Of a stretch of 23,445 bases of DNA, positions 1 to 8,075 are shown in pieces; positions within the stretch are counted from its first letter, which is position 1, and every line of letters starts with the position of its first letter. This DNA is from an uncultured bacterium (GTDB lineage: Bacteria; Cyanobacteriota; Vampirovibrionia; Gastranaerophilales; Gastranaerophilaceae). The position numbers and the translations under genes are program-made. The notes beneath the pieces are model-generated. The model saw only the letters and a program-made list of their open reading frames with translations, did no database searches and was not told where the DNA came from. Location of the stretch: the NCBI GenBank assembly GCA_948684385.1, contig CAPQCU010000024.1:1-23445 (forward strand), given 5' to 3'.

Positions 1-2402
1 CCATATTGCCATCCGCCTTGTGGAGTTTTTCTTGCTTGAACATTACCGGTTGGAGTCACTCTTTGTCTAAGCTGAGTTTCTTTTTTCTCAGTTCTGGTGC
101 AGCTTCCGTCTCCGAATAAGTCATAAGGCATTTTAAGACCTCTAGGAATTGAAGGATAGCTGTTTGGAATGTTGTTAACTTTTCTGAGCTGGAATCGGAT
201 TTCTTTCATTGTATGTTGTCCGCCGTTTTCTTTTAGACAATCAGAGTAGAACATTTTGATAAGTTCATCCCAGTAATATTTGCTTGAGTCAACTCTGCCA
301 TTTTTACCATCAAGATTAATATCTTCTCTTGCGATAACTTGACATTTTGGATCTTCTTCCTGCTGTTCTTCTTCCTGAGTTTCTTCAGTATGTTGTGTTT
401 CTTCTGTTTCGTTAACTTCTTCTGTCTGTTCAGGCTCTTTTACATCTTTTAATTCTTCCAAAGCTCCCATAAGCTCAGCTCTGTTGAGAACTCCGCCGTT
501 ACCAGCTGCTTTGTTTAAGAATGCCTTGTAGCCTTCGCAATCCCAGCCTGTTACTTTGCCGTCTTTATCTTTTGTAACAAATGTCATTGCAATAAGCATC
601 AATGCATCTTTATATTTAGGGTCAATAGCTCTTTGTTTAACTTCGCTGTTAAGAACTTTTTCGTATTCTTCAAGTGTTGTGCATTCAAATTGTGTAGATG
701 TGATAGGTTTTTCAGGGTCATCTTTTAATCCTGCAAGTAACCCGATTGCAGCACCAGGGATAGCTGCTTTAAGAGCTGTGTTCATAATATGTCTTGAGCC
801 TTTCCAGAATAAAGGTACTATCTGCTGCTGATCAGCTATGATTTGTATACCGCCTGCGATAGTATTGATAGCAATTCCTTCCATTCCTGCGAATTGATTT
901 TTGATATCATCAACGAAGCTTGCATCGCAGCTGATGTTAAGTTCTACATGGTTGTTGTTTGTGATTACTGTGTCTAAAACCGGACGTTTGTTAGTTGCAG
1001 CTGCAACTGCTGCGCTGCCTGCTGTTACCAAACCGGTTACTAAAGCACCTGCTGTAGCTTTTACAATAGCTTTACCAATGTTTTTGCCTTCAACGTCGTA
1101 TCCGCACATTTTAACAAGCATTGTTGCTTCTTTTTCGTCCAGCCCTTCTAATAAAGTTGCTGCTGCTAAAGCGCTTGTAGTTTTTGTTTTTTCAGCTAAT
1201 GCTTTGAAGTCATCAGTTTGTCTGTTAAGAGTGTAGTCGCTGCCTACGTGAAGTCCGATAATTTCTGATAAAGATGAAACATCCCAGATTTCTTCGCCGT
1301 TTTCATCAACGCCTTTGTATTCAATTAATTTGCTTGCTTTTAATGCTTCAAACAATTCTGTCTTTTGCTTAAAGAATAAGAATGTTTTCTTTTTATCAAC
1401 CGCATCGTGAATTTCTTGTTCAGAAAGCCCTTCTTCTCTGATACCTTCAACTCTGTTTTTAGCAGCATGGTTTTTGATAGTAAATCCCATATCAGATTCA
1501 CGGAAGTTTACTTTATCAGCAAAGCTTCTTTCTCCGCCAAGAGCACGTTTTGTGTATTTGTTGTAGTCATCATTTTCTTTTAAAGTGTTTTCTGCATCTT
1601 TTTTAACTTCTTTTTTAGTTGTTCCGTCAGATTCATAAACAGCTTCTCTAGCAGTAGTTCTTGCCTGACTCATGATATGTGATTGTTCAAACTTACCTAA
1701 TTTGCCTCTGAAGTGAATAGCTCTATAGAAGAAAGAACCATTTTTGAATAAATCTTTGTAGTATGAACCTTTAGGCTGGAATTCTTTTTTTACTTGTTTA
1801 TAAGCTTCTTCTTCCTGAGTGCCGCTGTTAACAAGCTCATCATATTTTGCTTTTACTTCATCATATTCTTTTTTTGCTTGAACATGTTCAGCATTTTTTA
1901 CAAGAGCTTTTAATACATCTTTTTTAAAGTTATCTTTTTTATCTATTTTTAATTGTTCTTTGACTTTGTCTTCTAAGTTTTTAACATCATCTTTTGAATT
2001 GTAACCGATTGTATTGATAGTTTTTAAGATATTCGCTACATCAGCTTGCATTTCAAGATATTTAGGGTCGTTTGCACTTGCACCTAATCTTTCTGTTAAA
2101 TTAGCAGCAAGTTTTTCAGGAGAAGTTGCAACGTTTTCTTTTAATATTGTTACAACATATCTTTCCATTCTTTCAATAGTTTTTTCAGAATAATTTCTTT
2201 GCTGTGGATTAGTAGCTTTAATTTCTGAACCGAAGATTGCTGTGTATTCTTCTTCTCCATCTAAACCATTAGATTCTACTGCTCCTTGGAAAGCCATGAT
2301 TTCACGTTTTTCAAGTACCTTGTTTCCATCTTTATCAGCAACCTCTGCTAATTTGTACAAATTACCTGTAAATTTAGAAATTTCAATTGATTCAGTTCCC
2401 AT
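1..2402 (-). CDS. large EF-hand-like, membrane-associated hypothetical protein (3' end beyond the window)
   Basis: An uninterrupted minus-strand frame runs from ATG at 2402 to the left edge, giving at least 800 residues with no stop, so the C-terminus is missing. AGGAGT at 2411-2416 sits 8 bases upstream of the ATG and supports this start. Residues 23-34 (DKDGNKVLEKRE) fit an EF-hand loop with Asp at 1 and 3, Asn at 5 and Glu at 12. Residues 612-623 (DKDGKVTGWDCE) and 694-705 (DINLDGKNGRVD) are looser EF-hand/dockerin-like loops. Two hydrophobic Ala/Gly-rich stretches (about 445-467 and 542-559) could be membrane segments or buried helices. A Glu/Thr/Gln-rich linker covers about 654-687, and the region about 95-330 is charged and probably helical. 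No signal peptide is visible. I do not recognise the family; Ca2+ binding is inferred from the loops only. It lies 78 bp downstream of trmFO on the same strand, and no clear promoter was seen in the gap. Confidence 0.85.
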   Translation of the reverse strand, partial: MGTESIEISKFTGNLYKLAEVADKDGNKVLEKREIMAFQGAVESNGLDGEEEYTAIFGSEIKATNPQQRNYSEKTIERMERYVVTILKENVATSPEKLAANLTERLGASANDPKYLEMQADVANILKTINTIGYNSKDDVKNLEDKVKEQLKIDKKDNFKKDVLKALVKNAEHVQAKKEYDEVKAKYDELVNSGTQEEEAYKQVKKEFQPKGSYYKDLFKNGSFFYRAIHFRGKLGKFEQSHIMSQARTTAREAVYESDGTTKKEVKKDAENTLKENDDYNKYTKRALGGERSFADKVNFRESDMGFTIKNHAAKNRVEGIREEGLSEQEIHDAVDKKKTFLFFKQKTELFEALKASKLIEYKGVDENGEEIWDVSSLSEIIGLHVGSDYTLNRQTDDFKALAEKTKTTSALAAATLLEGLDEKEATMLVKMCGYDVEGKNIGKAIVKATAGALVTGLVTAGSAAVAAATNKRPVLDTVITNNNHVELNISCDASFVDDIKNQFAGMEGIAINTIAGGIQIIADQQQIVPLFWKGSRHIMNTALKAAIPGAAIGLLAGLKDDPEKPITSTQFECTTLEEYEKVLNSEVKQRAIDPKYKDALMLIAMTFVTKDKDGKVTGWDCEGYKAFLNKAAGNGGVLNRAELMGALEELKDVKEPEQTEEVNETEETQHTEETQEEEQQEEDPKCQVIAREDINLDGKNGRVDSSKYYWDELIKMFYSDCLKENGGQHTMKEIRFQLRKVNNIPNSYPSIPRGLKMPYDLFGDGSCTRTEKKETQLRQRVTPTGNVQARKTPQGGWQY

Positions 2403-2480
2403 AATAGTATACTCCTATTTCCTCGTTTTTTTCTCTTGTATATATAAAGTCATTTTCTAAACGAGAATTGCTTAGAGTGT

Positions 2481-3842
2481 TTACATATCTTTACAATTGT
2501 TAATAAAATTTTCTAAAGTTTCGACGGCACGCTTAGACAGGAGCTCTGTTTTGAGCTTTTTGTTCTTACGTTCTTTCTTTGGTAATTCTATTGGTGAAAC
2601 TATTGCCCAGTTAGAATTTGTCGGCTGGAGAGGTAAATAACGGACTGAATTATCGCGTGATGAAATATGCTTAAGATGCGCAATATCAGTGATATAGAAA
2701 GTTAAAGCTCCGAGCATTGTTTCAGTCGGGAGTGTAAGTAAAGGCTTATCTGATATGTATCTCGCCATATTAATCCCTGCAAGCATGCCTGTTGCAATAG
2801 ACTCTGTGTAACCTTCAGTTCCGGTGATTTGACCGGCAAAGAATAAACCTTTTCTTGTCTTTGTTTCAAGCGTCCGGTTAAGGATTTGCGGGCTGTTTAT
2901 AAACGTATTTCTATGCATTACGCCGTATCTTATTATGTTTGCTTCTTCAAGCCCCGGAATTGAATGGATGAGCTCTTTTTGTGCACCCCATTTGAGGTTT
3001 GTCTGAAAACCGACCAGATTAAACAATGTTTTAGCGGAGTTATCCTGTCTAAGCTGGACTACTGCATAGTTTTCTACTCCTGTCCGTTTATCAATAAGTC
3101 CTACAGGTTTCATCGGACCAAATCGAAGAGTGTCAACCCCTCTTGATGCCAGAACTTCAACCGGCAGGCATGATTCAAAGAACTTAGCGTCTTTTTCAAA
3201 ATCGTGCTGCTCTATTCTTGGCGCATTAATTAATATATTATAAAACCTTTCATACTCTTCTTTATTCATCGGGCAGTTAATATAAGAAGCTTCGCCTTTG
3301 TCGTATCTTGAAGCCCAGAAAGCTTTGTCAAAATTGATTGAGTCGGCTTCTACAATCGGAGCGATTGCGTCAAAGAAGTGTAAATGCTCGCTCTGAGTAA
3401 ACTCTTTTATTGAGTTTGCAAGAGTGTCGCTTGTAAGGGGACCGGAGGCTATAATTACGTTTCCTTGCGGTATTTCTGTAATCTCTTCTCTAATAACTTC
3501 AATATTCGGGTCATCTTCTATTCTTTTTGTAACTGCTCTTGAGAAGTCTTCTCTTGCAATAGCGAGCGCATTTCCTGCCGGAACAGAGTTATCATAAGCT
3601 ATTTTTATAAGCTCTCCGCCTAAAATCTCCATTTCTTTTTTCAAAAGCCCGCTTGCGTTTGTTATATCTGAAGAGCCTAAGCTGTTTGAGCAGACGAACT
3701 CTGCGCAGTCTGAAGTTACGTGAGCGCCTGTTGTTTTATGCGGGCGCATTTCGTAAAGTTTAACTTTTATTCCTCTTTTAGCCAGCTGCAGTGCTGCTTC
3801 TGAACCTGCAAGCCCTGCACCGATTATTTTAACTTCCTGCAT
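2481..3842 (-). CDS. trmFO: TrmFO, folate/FAD-dependent tRNA (uracil-54-C5)-methyltransferase
   Basis: This enzyme makes m5U54 (ribothymidine) in the tRNA T-loop, using methylenetetrahydrofolate as carbon donor and FADH2 as reductant, in the cytoplasm. The 453-residue length is normal for the family. The N-terminal dinucleotide-binding motif GAGLAGSEAA is at residues 8-17. Cys51 in FVCSNSLGS and Cys225 in ESCLPVEVLASRG match the two functional cysteines known in Bacillus TrmFO. The C-terminal FAD-contact block GQITGTEGYTESIATGMLAG is intact. The start codon follows a GGGGGGAAG ribosome site, only 8 bp after the stop of the upstream cyclase gene, so the two are probably cotranscribed. It could be confused with GidA/MnmG, but the length and the CSNS motif favour TrmFO. 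Confidence 0.96.
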   Translation of the reverse strand: MQEVKIIGAGLAGSEAALQLAKRGIKVKLYEMRPHKTTGAHVTSDCAEFVCSNSLGSSDITNASGLLKKEMEILGGELIKIAYDNSVPAGNALAIAREDFSRAVTKRIEDDPNIEVIREEITEIPQGNVIIASGPLTSDTLANSIKEFTQSEHLHFFDAIAPIVEADSINFDKAFWASRYDKGEASYINCPMNKEEYERFYNILINAPRIEQHDFEKDAKFFESCLPVEVLASRGVDTLRFGPMKPVGLIDKRTGVENYAVVQLRQDNSAKTLFNLVGFQTNLKWGAQKELIHSIPGLEEANIIRYGVMHRNTFINSPQILNRTLETKTRKGLFFAGQITGTEGYTESIATGMLAGINMARYISDKPLLTLPTETMLGALTFYITDIAHLKHISSRDNSVRYLPLQPTNSNWAIVSPIELPKKERKNKKLKTELLSKRAVETLENFINNCKDM

Positions 3843-3850
3843 CTTCCCCC

Positions 3851-5671
3851 CTAGTAGCGTCCTACCTGATTTCTGCCGTGTTCTTTTGCGTAGTACAAGC
3901 CTTTATCAGCCCATTCGATTAAATCCTGAGGAGTCTGCGCATTATCAGGAAAAGTTGAAACGCCTAAGCTTATTGTAACATTAACTTTATCAACGGGAGT
4001 AAGATTAAATGGAGTGTCAGCTACAGCTTTACAAATTCTGTTTGCGTTAAATAAAGCGTCTTCAGCGTTTGTATTCGGAAGAATAATTGTCATTTCTTCT
4101 CCGCCGTATCTGCAAACGTAATCTGTTGCTCTGGAGTTATTTTTGAGTATTTTTGCAACCTGTCTTAAGACCGCATCTCCTGCCTGATGTCCGTATGTGT
4201 CATTGAATTTCTTGAAGAAATCAATATCCACAATTATTAATGAGAATGGCTGATTGTATCTTCTTGAGATATCCATCTGTTTTCTTAAGGCATCCTGAAA
4301 ATATCTGTGGTTATAAAGCTCTGTAAGTCCGTCAATTGTTGCAAGCTTATACTGGTATTCAAAATCACGTGCTTTTAGAAGATATTTTGCAAGGAATGAA
4401 AGTGCAAACGATGCAATAATTGACATTACAGGTAAAACAACCGGAATCCAGAGGTTATAAAGTTCCATTGTATAATATGAGATAAATAAATAAGCAATTC
4501 CAAACAGAGTAGTTGAGAGAACTGCAAACAGAGTTGAAGTTGAAAGCATTACAATTGCTCCGACAATTGCCACGACTGCTGAAATTATCATAAGATCTGT
4601 AACAAATCCGGTCTTTTTAATAAAGTTATTATCAAGCATGTTATTAAAGAAAGTTGCGTGTACTTCTACTCCGGGATAAACTCCGTCTTGTACCGGAACG
4701 CTTTTTGTGTCATGAAGGCTCATTGCAGTAGTTCCGATTATAATAATTTTATCTTTGAAATCAAAGTTAGAAATGCCTTTATTTTCACCGTTCATTTCAT
4801 TAATTATTTTATATAAAGGAATCATAGTGTGCGTACCGCTTGGACCGTACCAGTTTAATATTGCATCTCCGTCTTTATTAAGCGGTATTTTTGTATCTAA
4901 AACTTTGAGATTATTGTTTGAATCTATTTCAAAATTTGTTTCATGCTTCTGATTAATGTAGTCAGCAGCAGCTTTAAATGAAAGATAAGGATAGTAGTTA
5001 TCCTGATAAACAAGAACAGGTCTGATGTTTCTAATAATTCCGTCTTTGTTTCTAACTATATTAGGGCTGCCAATATTAACTCTGCCGTTGATGAGCTCTG
5101 CTAATACAGGGCGGCAGTTTGTAAATTGTTTTCTTAAAAGATTTATGTTTGACTTGTTTTCGATATTTATTGAAAGCCTTTCCGGCAGCTCTACCGGTAC
5201 TCTGACATCACTCGGCTGGTAATCAAAGTTCATTGCTGTATAAATATTAGGGTATTTATTCATTGTATCTGTAAAATACTTGTCAGCTTCTGCTGAAGCT
5301 CTCATAGATTTGATAAACATTAAATCAAAGATAATGCTTTGCGGTTTCTTTTGTTCAAGAAAGTTTACTAAATCCCCGTAAACATTTCTGGGAATAGGCC
5401 ATTCTCCGTATTTATCCCATAAAGACTCCAAACTTGCGTCATCAATTGCAAGAACTACAATATCTTTATTTGGAAGAGGGCGCTTGTGCAAAACTTGAAG
5501 CGATTGTCTGTAATCAAAAGTTCTATTTTCGGCAACTTCAAAGAATGAAACAAAAACATTTTTTAAAGTGCTGTTATTCTGTAAAAGTACAAAACCTATA
5601 AGCAGAGTTGTCAGTACAAGCAGCAAATAAGTTCCGTAAATAAACCATTTTGTCTTGATAAGATTTTTCAT
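3851..5671 (-). CDS. membrane CHASE2-domain diguanylate cyclase (GGDEF)
   Basis: A predicted inner-membrane sensor that makes cyclic di-GMP. Order: TM helix at residues 9-31, an extracytoplasmic CHASE2 sensor at about 45-345 (VVLAIDDASLESL, PQSIIFDLMF, DKIIIIGTTA, GVEVHATFFNNML), three more TM helices (about 356-374, 380-400, 408-430), then a cytoplasmic GGDEF domain from about 443 to 606. The active-site loop is GGEEM (523-527), a GG[DE]EF variant with Met last. The family's metal and turn motifs (DGLTELYN at 447; DIDFFKKFND around 482-491) are present, so it should be catalytic. RATD at 514-517 is a correctly spaced RxxD I-site, predicting product inhibition. The ligand of CHASE2 is unknown. 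The ATG follows GGGGGAGAT. It heads the unit running into trmFO and is divergent from fliE-fliF, a possible c-di-GMP/motility pairing, though this is inference from position. Confidence 0.93.
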   Translation of the reverse strand: MKNLIKTKWFIYGTYLLLVLTTLLIGFVLLQNNSTLKNVFVSFFEVAENRTFDYRQSLQVLHKRPLPNKDIVVLAIDDASLESLWDKYGEWPIPRNVYGDLVNFLEQKKPQSIIFDLMFIKSMRASAEADKYFTDTMNKYPNIYTAMNFDYQPSDVRVPVELPERLSINIENKSNINLLRKQFTNCRPVLAELINGRVNIGSPNIVRNKDGIIRNIRPVLVYQDNYYPYLSFKAAADYINQKHETNFEIDSNNNLKVLDTKIPLNKDGDAILNWYGPSGTHTMIPLYKIINEMNGENKGISNFDFKDKIIIIGTTAMSLHDTKSVPVQDGVYPGVEVHATFFNNMLDNNFIKKTGFVTDLMIISAVVAIVGAIVMLSTSTLFAVLSTTLFGIAYLFISYYTMELYNLWIPVVLPVMSIIASFALSFLAKYLLKARDFEYQYKLATIDGLTELYNHRYFQDALRKQMDISRRYNQPFSLIIVDIDFFKKFNDTYGHQAGDAVLRQVAKILKNNSRATDYVCRYGGEEMTIILPNTNAEDALFNANRICKAVADTPFNLTPVDKVNVTISLGVSTFPDNAQTPQDLIEWADKGLYYAKEHGRNQVGRY

Positions 5672-5694
5672 ATCTCCCCCAATTATTGATTTTA

Positions 5695-5856
5695 TTATAT
5701 TCTAGTATAGTTAATATTTGTTTTCTTTGCAATAAATTTGTCGCCTCCTAAGCTTTTTTCAATCAAGCTGTTGTTGATTTTTAAAAGCTCTGTTGAGTGA
5801 GACAAATTAAGCGGGTTTAATAAATATTTTAATAAGCATTCTTCATGTAAATTCAT
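5695..5856 (-). CDS. possible 53-aa small ORF upstream of the cyclase gene
   Basis: ATG at 5856 opens a 53-residue frame starting MNLHEECLLKYLLN and ending KTNINYTRI, stopping 23 bp before the cyclase start codon. It has a protein-like mix of hydrophobic and charged residues and sits in line with the cyclase gene. Against it: there is no clear Shine-Dalgarno site before the ATG, an in-frame TAG lies just upstream, and an open frame of this size is expected by chance in AT-rich DNA. It could be a small upstream gene, a leader peptide or noise. No homolog recognised. Confidence 0.25.
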   Translation of the reverse strand: MNLHEECLLKYLLNPLNLSHSTELLKINNSLIEKSLGGDKFIAKKTNINYTRI

Positions 5857-5942
5857 AGTAATAATCTAGACGGCAGAACTTGACATTTCTTTAATAATTA
5901 TTAAGAGGATACTACGAATGGAGTATTTTTATACGAAATTCT

Positions 5943-5969
5943 TAAAAAACAAAAAAAAATAGCCGATAT
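5943..5969 (+). promoter_or_regulatory. sigma-28 (FliA)-like promoter for fliE-fliF
   Basis: TAAAAAAC at 5943-5950, an 11-bp A-rich spacer, then GCCGATAT at 5962-5969. The FliA consensus is TAAAGTTT-N11-GCCGATAA, so the -10 matches 7 of 8, the TAAA core is intact and the spacing is exact. Transcription would begin near 5975, leaving a leader of about 15 nt that contains the AGAGGTG ribosome site (5978-5984). The placement in front of a flagellar gene strengthens the call; the long A-run makes the -35 match less informative. Confidence 0.5.
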
Positions 5970-5990
5970 AAATATAAAGAGGTGAAAAAT

Positions 5991-6329
5991 ATGTTCAACG
6001 GTTTTTATCCGAGATACGATTTAGAAGCAAGAATTCAGCATACAAAACTGGATAGCTGGGGTAGTATTCCATCTGCAAGACTGAATAGGGTGGAAGAACC
6101 TGCAACAGCTGATTTTCAAAGCGTTATGTCAGGTCTTGTAGAAGGCTTGAATACTTCAATGAACGCACCGGATAATTTGTTAAGAGATGCAATGATGGGC
6201 TCAGAAAACGTTGATATTCACGATGTTATGGTTGCAATGTCAAAAGCGGAAATCGCAGTTAACGTAGCGACTACTGCAACAGGAAAAGTCATACAGGCGT
6301 ATGATAAAATAATGCAAATACAGATTTAG
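5991..6329 (+). CDS. fliE: FliE, flagellar MS-ring to rod junction protein
   Basis: FliE links the MS ring (FliF) to the proximal rod and is needed for the flagellar export gate to mature. The C-terminal half carries the family signature: DVMVAMSKAEIAVNVATTAT followed by GKVIQAYDKIMQIQI, equivalent to the conserved AYQEIMRMQV-type ending. The chosen ATG at 5991 gives 112 residues and has AGAGGTG six bases upstream; a GTG at 5982 is in frame but lies within that ribosome site. The N-terminal 35 or so residues are family-atypical. fliF follows after 48 bp on the same strand. No fliG, fliH, fliI, flgB or flgC gene lies nearby, so the usual flgBC-fliEFGHI cluster is broken up here. Confidence 0.88.
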   Translation: MFNGFYPRYDLEARIQHTKLDSWGSIPSARLNRVEEPATADFQSVMSGLVEGLNTSMNAPDNLLRDAMMGSENVDIHDVMVAMSKAEIAVNVATTATGKVIQAYDKIMQIQI

Positions 6330-6331
6330 AC

Positions 6332-6360
6332 TTCTCATATTTAATATATATGTGTATAAT
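6332..6360 (+). promoter_or_regulatory. possible housekeeping promoter for fliF
   Basis: TTCTCA (6332-6337, 4 of 6 match to TTGACA), a 17-bp spacer, then a perfect TATAAT (6355-6360) in the fliE-fliF gap. Transcription would start near 6367, right at the AGGG ribosome site, so the leader would be very short. AT-rich DNA makes chance matches common. If real, fliF can be transcribed apart from the sigma-28-like promoter. Confidence 0.3.
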
Positions 6361-6377
6361 AATTATAGGGCAGGATT

Positions 6378-8045
6378 ATGGATATTAAACAGTTATTAGA
6401 AAATAAAGTTCTTTTAGCCGCAATTGCCGGCAGTATTGTTCTGCTTTTGATTATATTTATAATATGCGGTGCTGTTGCAGGCTCAGGTAAAAAAGGTGAA
6501 GAAGTTGATGTCAGCAAAGAGCCTCTGAAAGAAGATGTTGACCTTTTAACAACAGACAATCTTGGAAAAGCTCTTGAAATACAGGCTCTGCTTGCCAGAA
6601 ATAATATTGTGGCAGCCCGTGCTGTTGATGGTACAAAATCCGTATTAAAGCTTAAAAAAGGCGACTGCACTCCCGGCATGAAAAAATGTACAACCGAGCA
6701 AAGAGACAGAGCTATTATGGTTATTGTAGAAAGCGGCTTGTACGACCAGAATGTCGGGTTAGAAATTTTTGATAAAGGTGATTTTACTTCTACAAAAGAA
6801 GATAAAAGAATAAGACTTGTAAGAGCCATGAACGGTGAGCTTGCCCGCTTAATCAGAAGAATTGGCGGAATTGAAAACGCATCTGTATTTATTTCTATTC
6901 CAGAACAGACAATGTTTTCTTCTATGCAAAAACCTATAACTGCGACTGTTCAGCTTCAGGTTGCAGTTGGTCAGACTCTTAGCATAACAACAATAAAAGC
7001 TGTTTCAAACCTTCTTTTAGGAAGTGTTTCAGGTTTGAAAGCCGAAAATATTTCAATCACTGATACAAACGGTCATGTTTATAATAGTCTTGTTGATGCT
7101 CAGTCAGAAATGCTTTCCAGACTTCAGGAAAACGATAAATATATGCAGGAAAAAGTTCAAACCCAGTTGAACAGACTTATTGGTCAAGGTAAATATGTTG
7201 CGACTGTTAGTACTTTCTTAAAACAAGCTCCTGTTGAAAAGTTTACAATCGAGTATGATCCTAATAGAAAAGCATCTGTTACCGAACAGACTTTCTCAGA
7301 AGGTTTAGGAGACCAGACTCAGGATACTAATAAAAATACAAATGCAGTCAGCGTTTATCTTCCAAACGGTCTTCCTGCAGGAAGCTCCGATTCTGCTCAA
7401 AACAGGAGCTATTCAAGAACTGCAAGAGAAACCCAGTATGGAGTTACTAAAGTTCAAACAAATGAGTATATGGCACCTGGAACATTGGAAGAAATCTCAA
7501 TTGCTGTAACTCTTGAAAAAGACGCGCTTCCTGTTGAGCTGACATTAGAAGAGTTGAAAGAACTTGTTGCACATGCTGCAAGCCCTAAAGCTGATCCTGA
7601 TAACGTAACAATAGCATTTGCAGATTCACTTGATCCGTTTATGGCTGGTGATAAGAATGTAAAAGCTCCTATAAAAGCTGAACACGGAAATCCTTGGTGG
7701 TTAGCAATTGCGCTTCTGGCATTCGGTTTATTCTTCGGTCATAAAGCGCTTACTCAGAAAATAAACTCAGCAAAAGCTGCTCAGGAAGAAGAAATAATGA
7801 GACTTCGTGAAATGAATGAAGCTCAGGAAAAACAGATTAAAGATTTGAGCGTAAATGCTGCAGACTTGATACAAAAACAATCCCAGCTTCAGCAAGGTTT
7901 ACTTGAACAGCAAAACAGACCGGTTGCAATTCCGACTTCCGGCGCTGATATTAGAGAAGCTTTGAGAGAATTAAAACGCGAATTTGACGGCGTGGATGAA
8001 GCAGAAGCCGGCGAAAAAATCCGCAGCTGGATAGAACAGGGCTAG
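6378..8045 (+). CDS. fliF: FliF, flagellar MS-ring protein
   Basis: FliF forms the inner-membrane MS ring that carries the export gate and the FliG rotor. TM1 is at residues 11-36. The YscJ/FliF ring-building region follows (DNLGKALEIQALLARNNI; GLEIFDKGDF; RAMNGELARLIRRIGGIENA; SIPEQTMFSSMQKPITATVQ). TM2 is at about 439-457. The cytoplasmic tail has a Gln/Glu-rich coiled coil (about 465-510) and ends in EAEAGEKIRSWIEQG, like the FliG-binding C-terminus of known FliF proteins. At 555 residues it is full length. A small periplasmic insert has two cysteines, C97 and C104, unusual for FliF and possibly a disulfide. The ATG follows AGGG (6367-6370) at 7 bases. It is the last gene of its unit and converges on aroA; its partner fliG is not in the window. 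Confidence 0.93.
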   Translation: MDIKQLLENKVLLAAIAGSIVLLLIIFIICGAVAGSGKKGEEVDVSKEPLKEDVDLLTTDNLGKALEIQALLARNNIVAARAVDGTKSVLKLKKGDCTPGMKKCTTEQRDRAIMVIVESGLYDQNVGLEIFDKGDFTSTKEDKRIRLVRAMNGELARLIRRIGGIENASVFISIPEQTMFSSMQKPITATVQLQVAVGQTLSITTIKAVSNLLLGSVSGLKAENISITDTNGHVYNSLVDAQSEMLSRLQENDKYMQEKVQTQLNRLIGQGKYVATVSTFLKQAPVEKFTIEYDPNRKASVTEQTFSEGLGDQTQDTNKNTNAVSVYLPNGLPAGSSDSAQNRSYSRTARETQYGVTKVQTNEYMAPGTLEEISIAVTLEKDALPVELTLEELKELVAHAASPKADPDNVTIAFADSLDPFMAGDKNVKAPIKAEHGNPWWLAIALLAFGLFFGHKALTQKINSAKAAQEEEIMRLREMNEAQEKQIKDLSVNAADLIQKQSQLQQGLLEQQNRPVAIPTSGADIREALRELKREFDGVDEAEAGEKIRSWIEQG

Positions 8046-8066
8046 GGGTAAATGTGGGGGTAAATG
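8045..8066 (+). repeat. tandem GGGGTAAATG words after fliF
   Basis: Two copies of the 10-mer GGGGTAAATG (8045-8054 and 8057-8066), separated by TG, begin on the last base of the fliF stop codon. The same word is tandem right after cysS (20043-20062). Single copies of its 9-base core GGGGTAAAT occur inside aroA (minus, 8557-8565) and twice inside pcrA (plus 11832-11840, minus about 11768-11776). Function unknown. Confidence 0.6.
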
Positions 8067-8075
8067 AATACTTTA

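Larger units (their letters stand above)
5672..5990. other. divergent intergenic region between the cyclase gene and fliE
   Basis: This 319-bp region separates genes that leave in opposite directions, so it must carry both promoters. It holds the doubtful 53-aa ORF (5695-5856, minus), a sigma-28-like promoter (5943-5969, plus), and a perfect TTGACA at 5880-5885 with no acceptable -10 at 16-18 bp. I could not place a convincing promoter for the cyclase gene. No terminator-like hairpin was seen. Confidence 0.6.

Noticed and set aside
556..1236. Two Ser/Ala-rich plus-strand open frames (556-831 and 901-1236)
   Set aside because: Both are antisense to the continuous minus-strand frame 1-2402, which has a ribosome site and protein-like motifs.
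5880..5885. Perfect TTGACA upstream of fliE
   Set aside because: No acceptable -10 at 16-18 bp downstream, so it is not called as a promoter.
6341..6829. 162-aa open frame on the minus strand
   Set aside because: It lies antisense to fliE-fliF, where the plus-strand frame has clear family motifs; its composition is that of a shadow frame.
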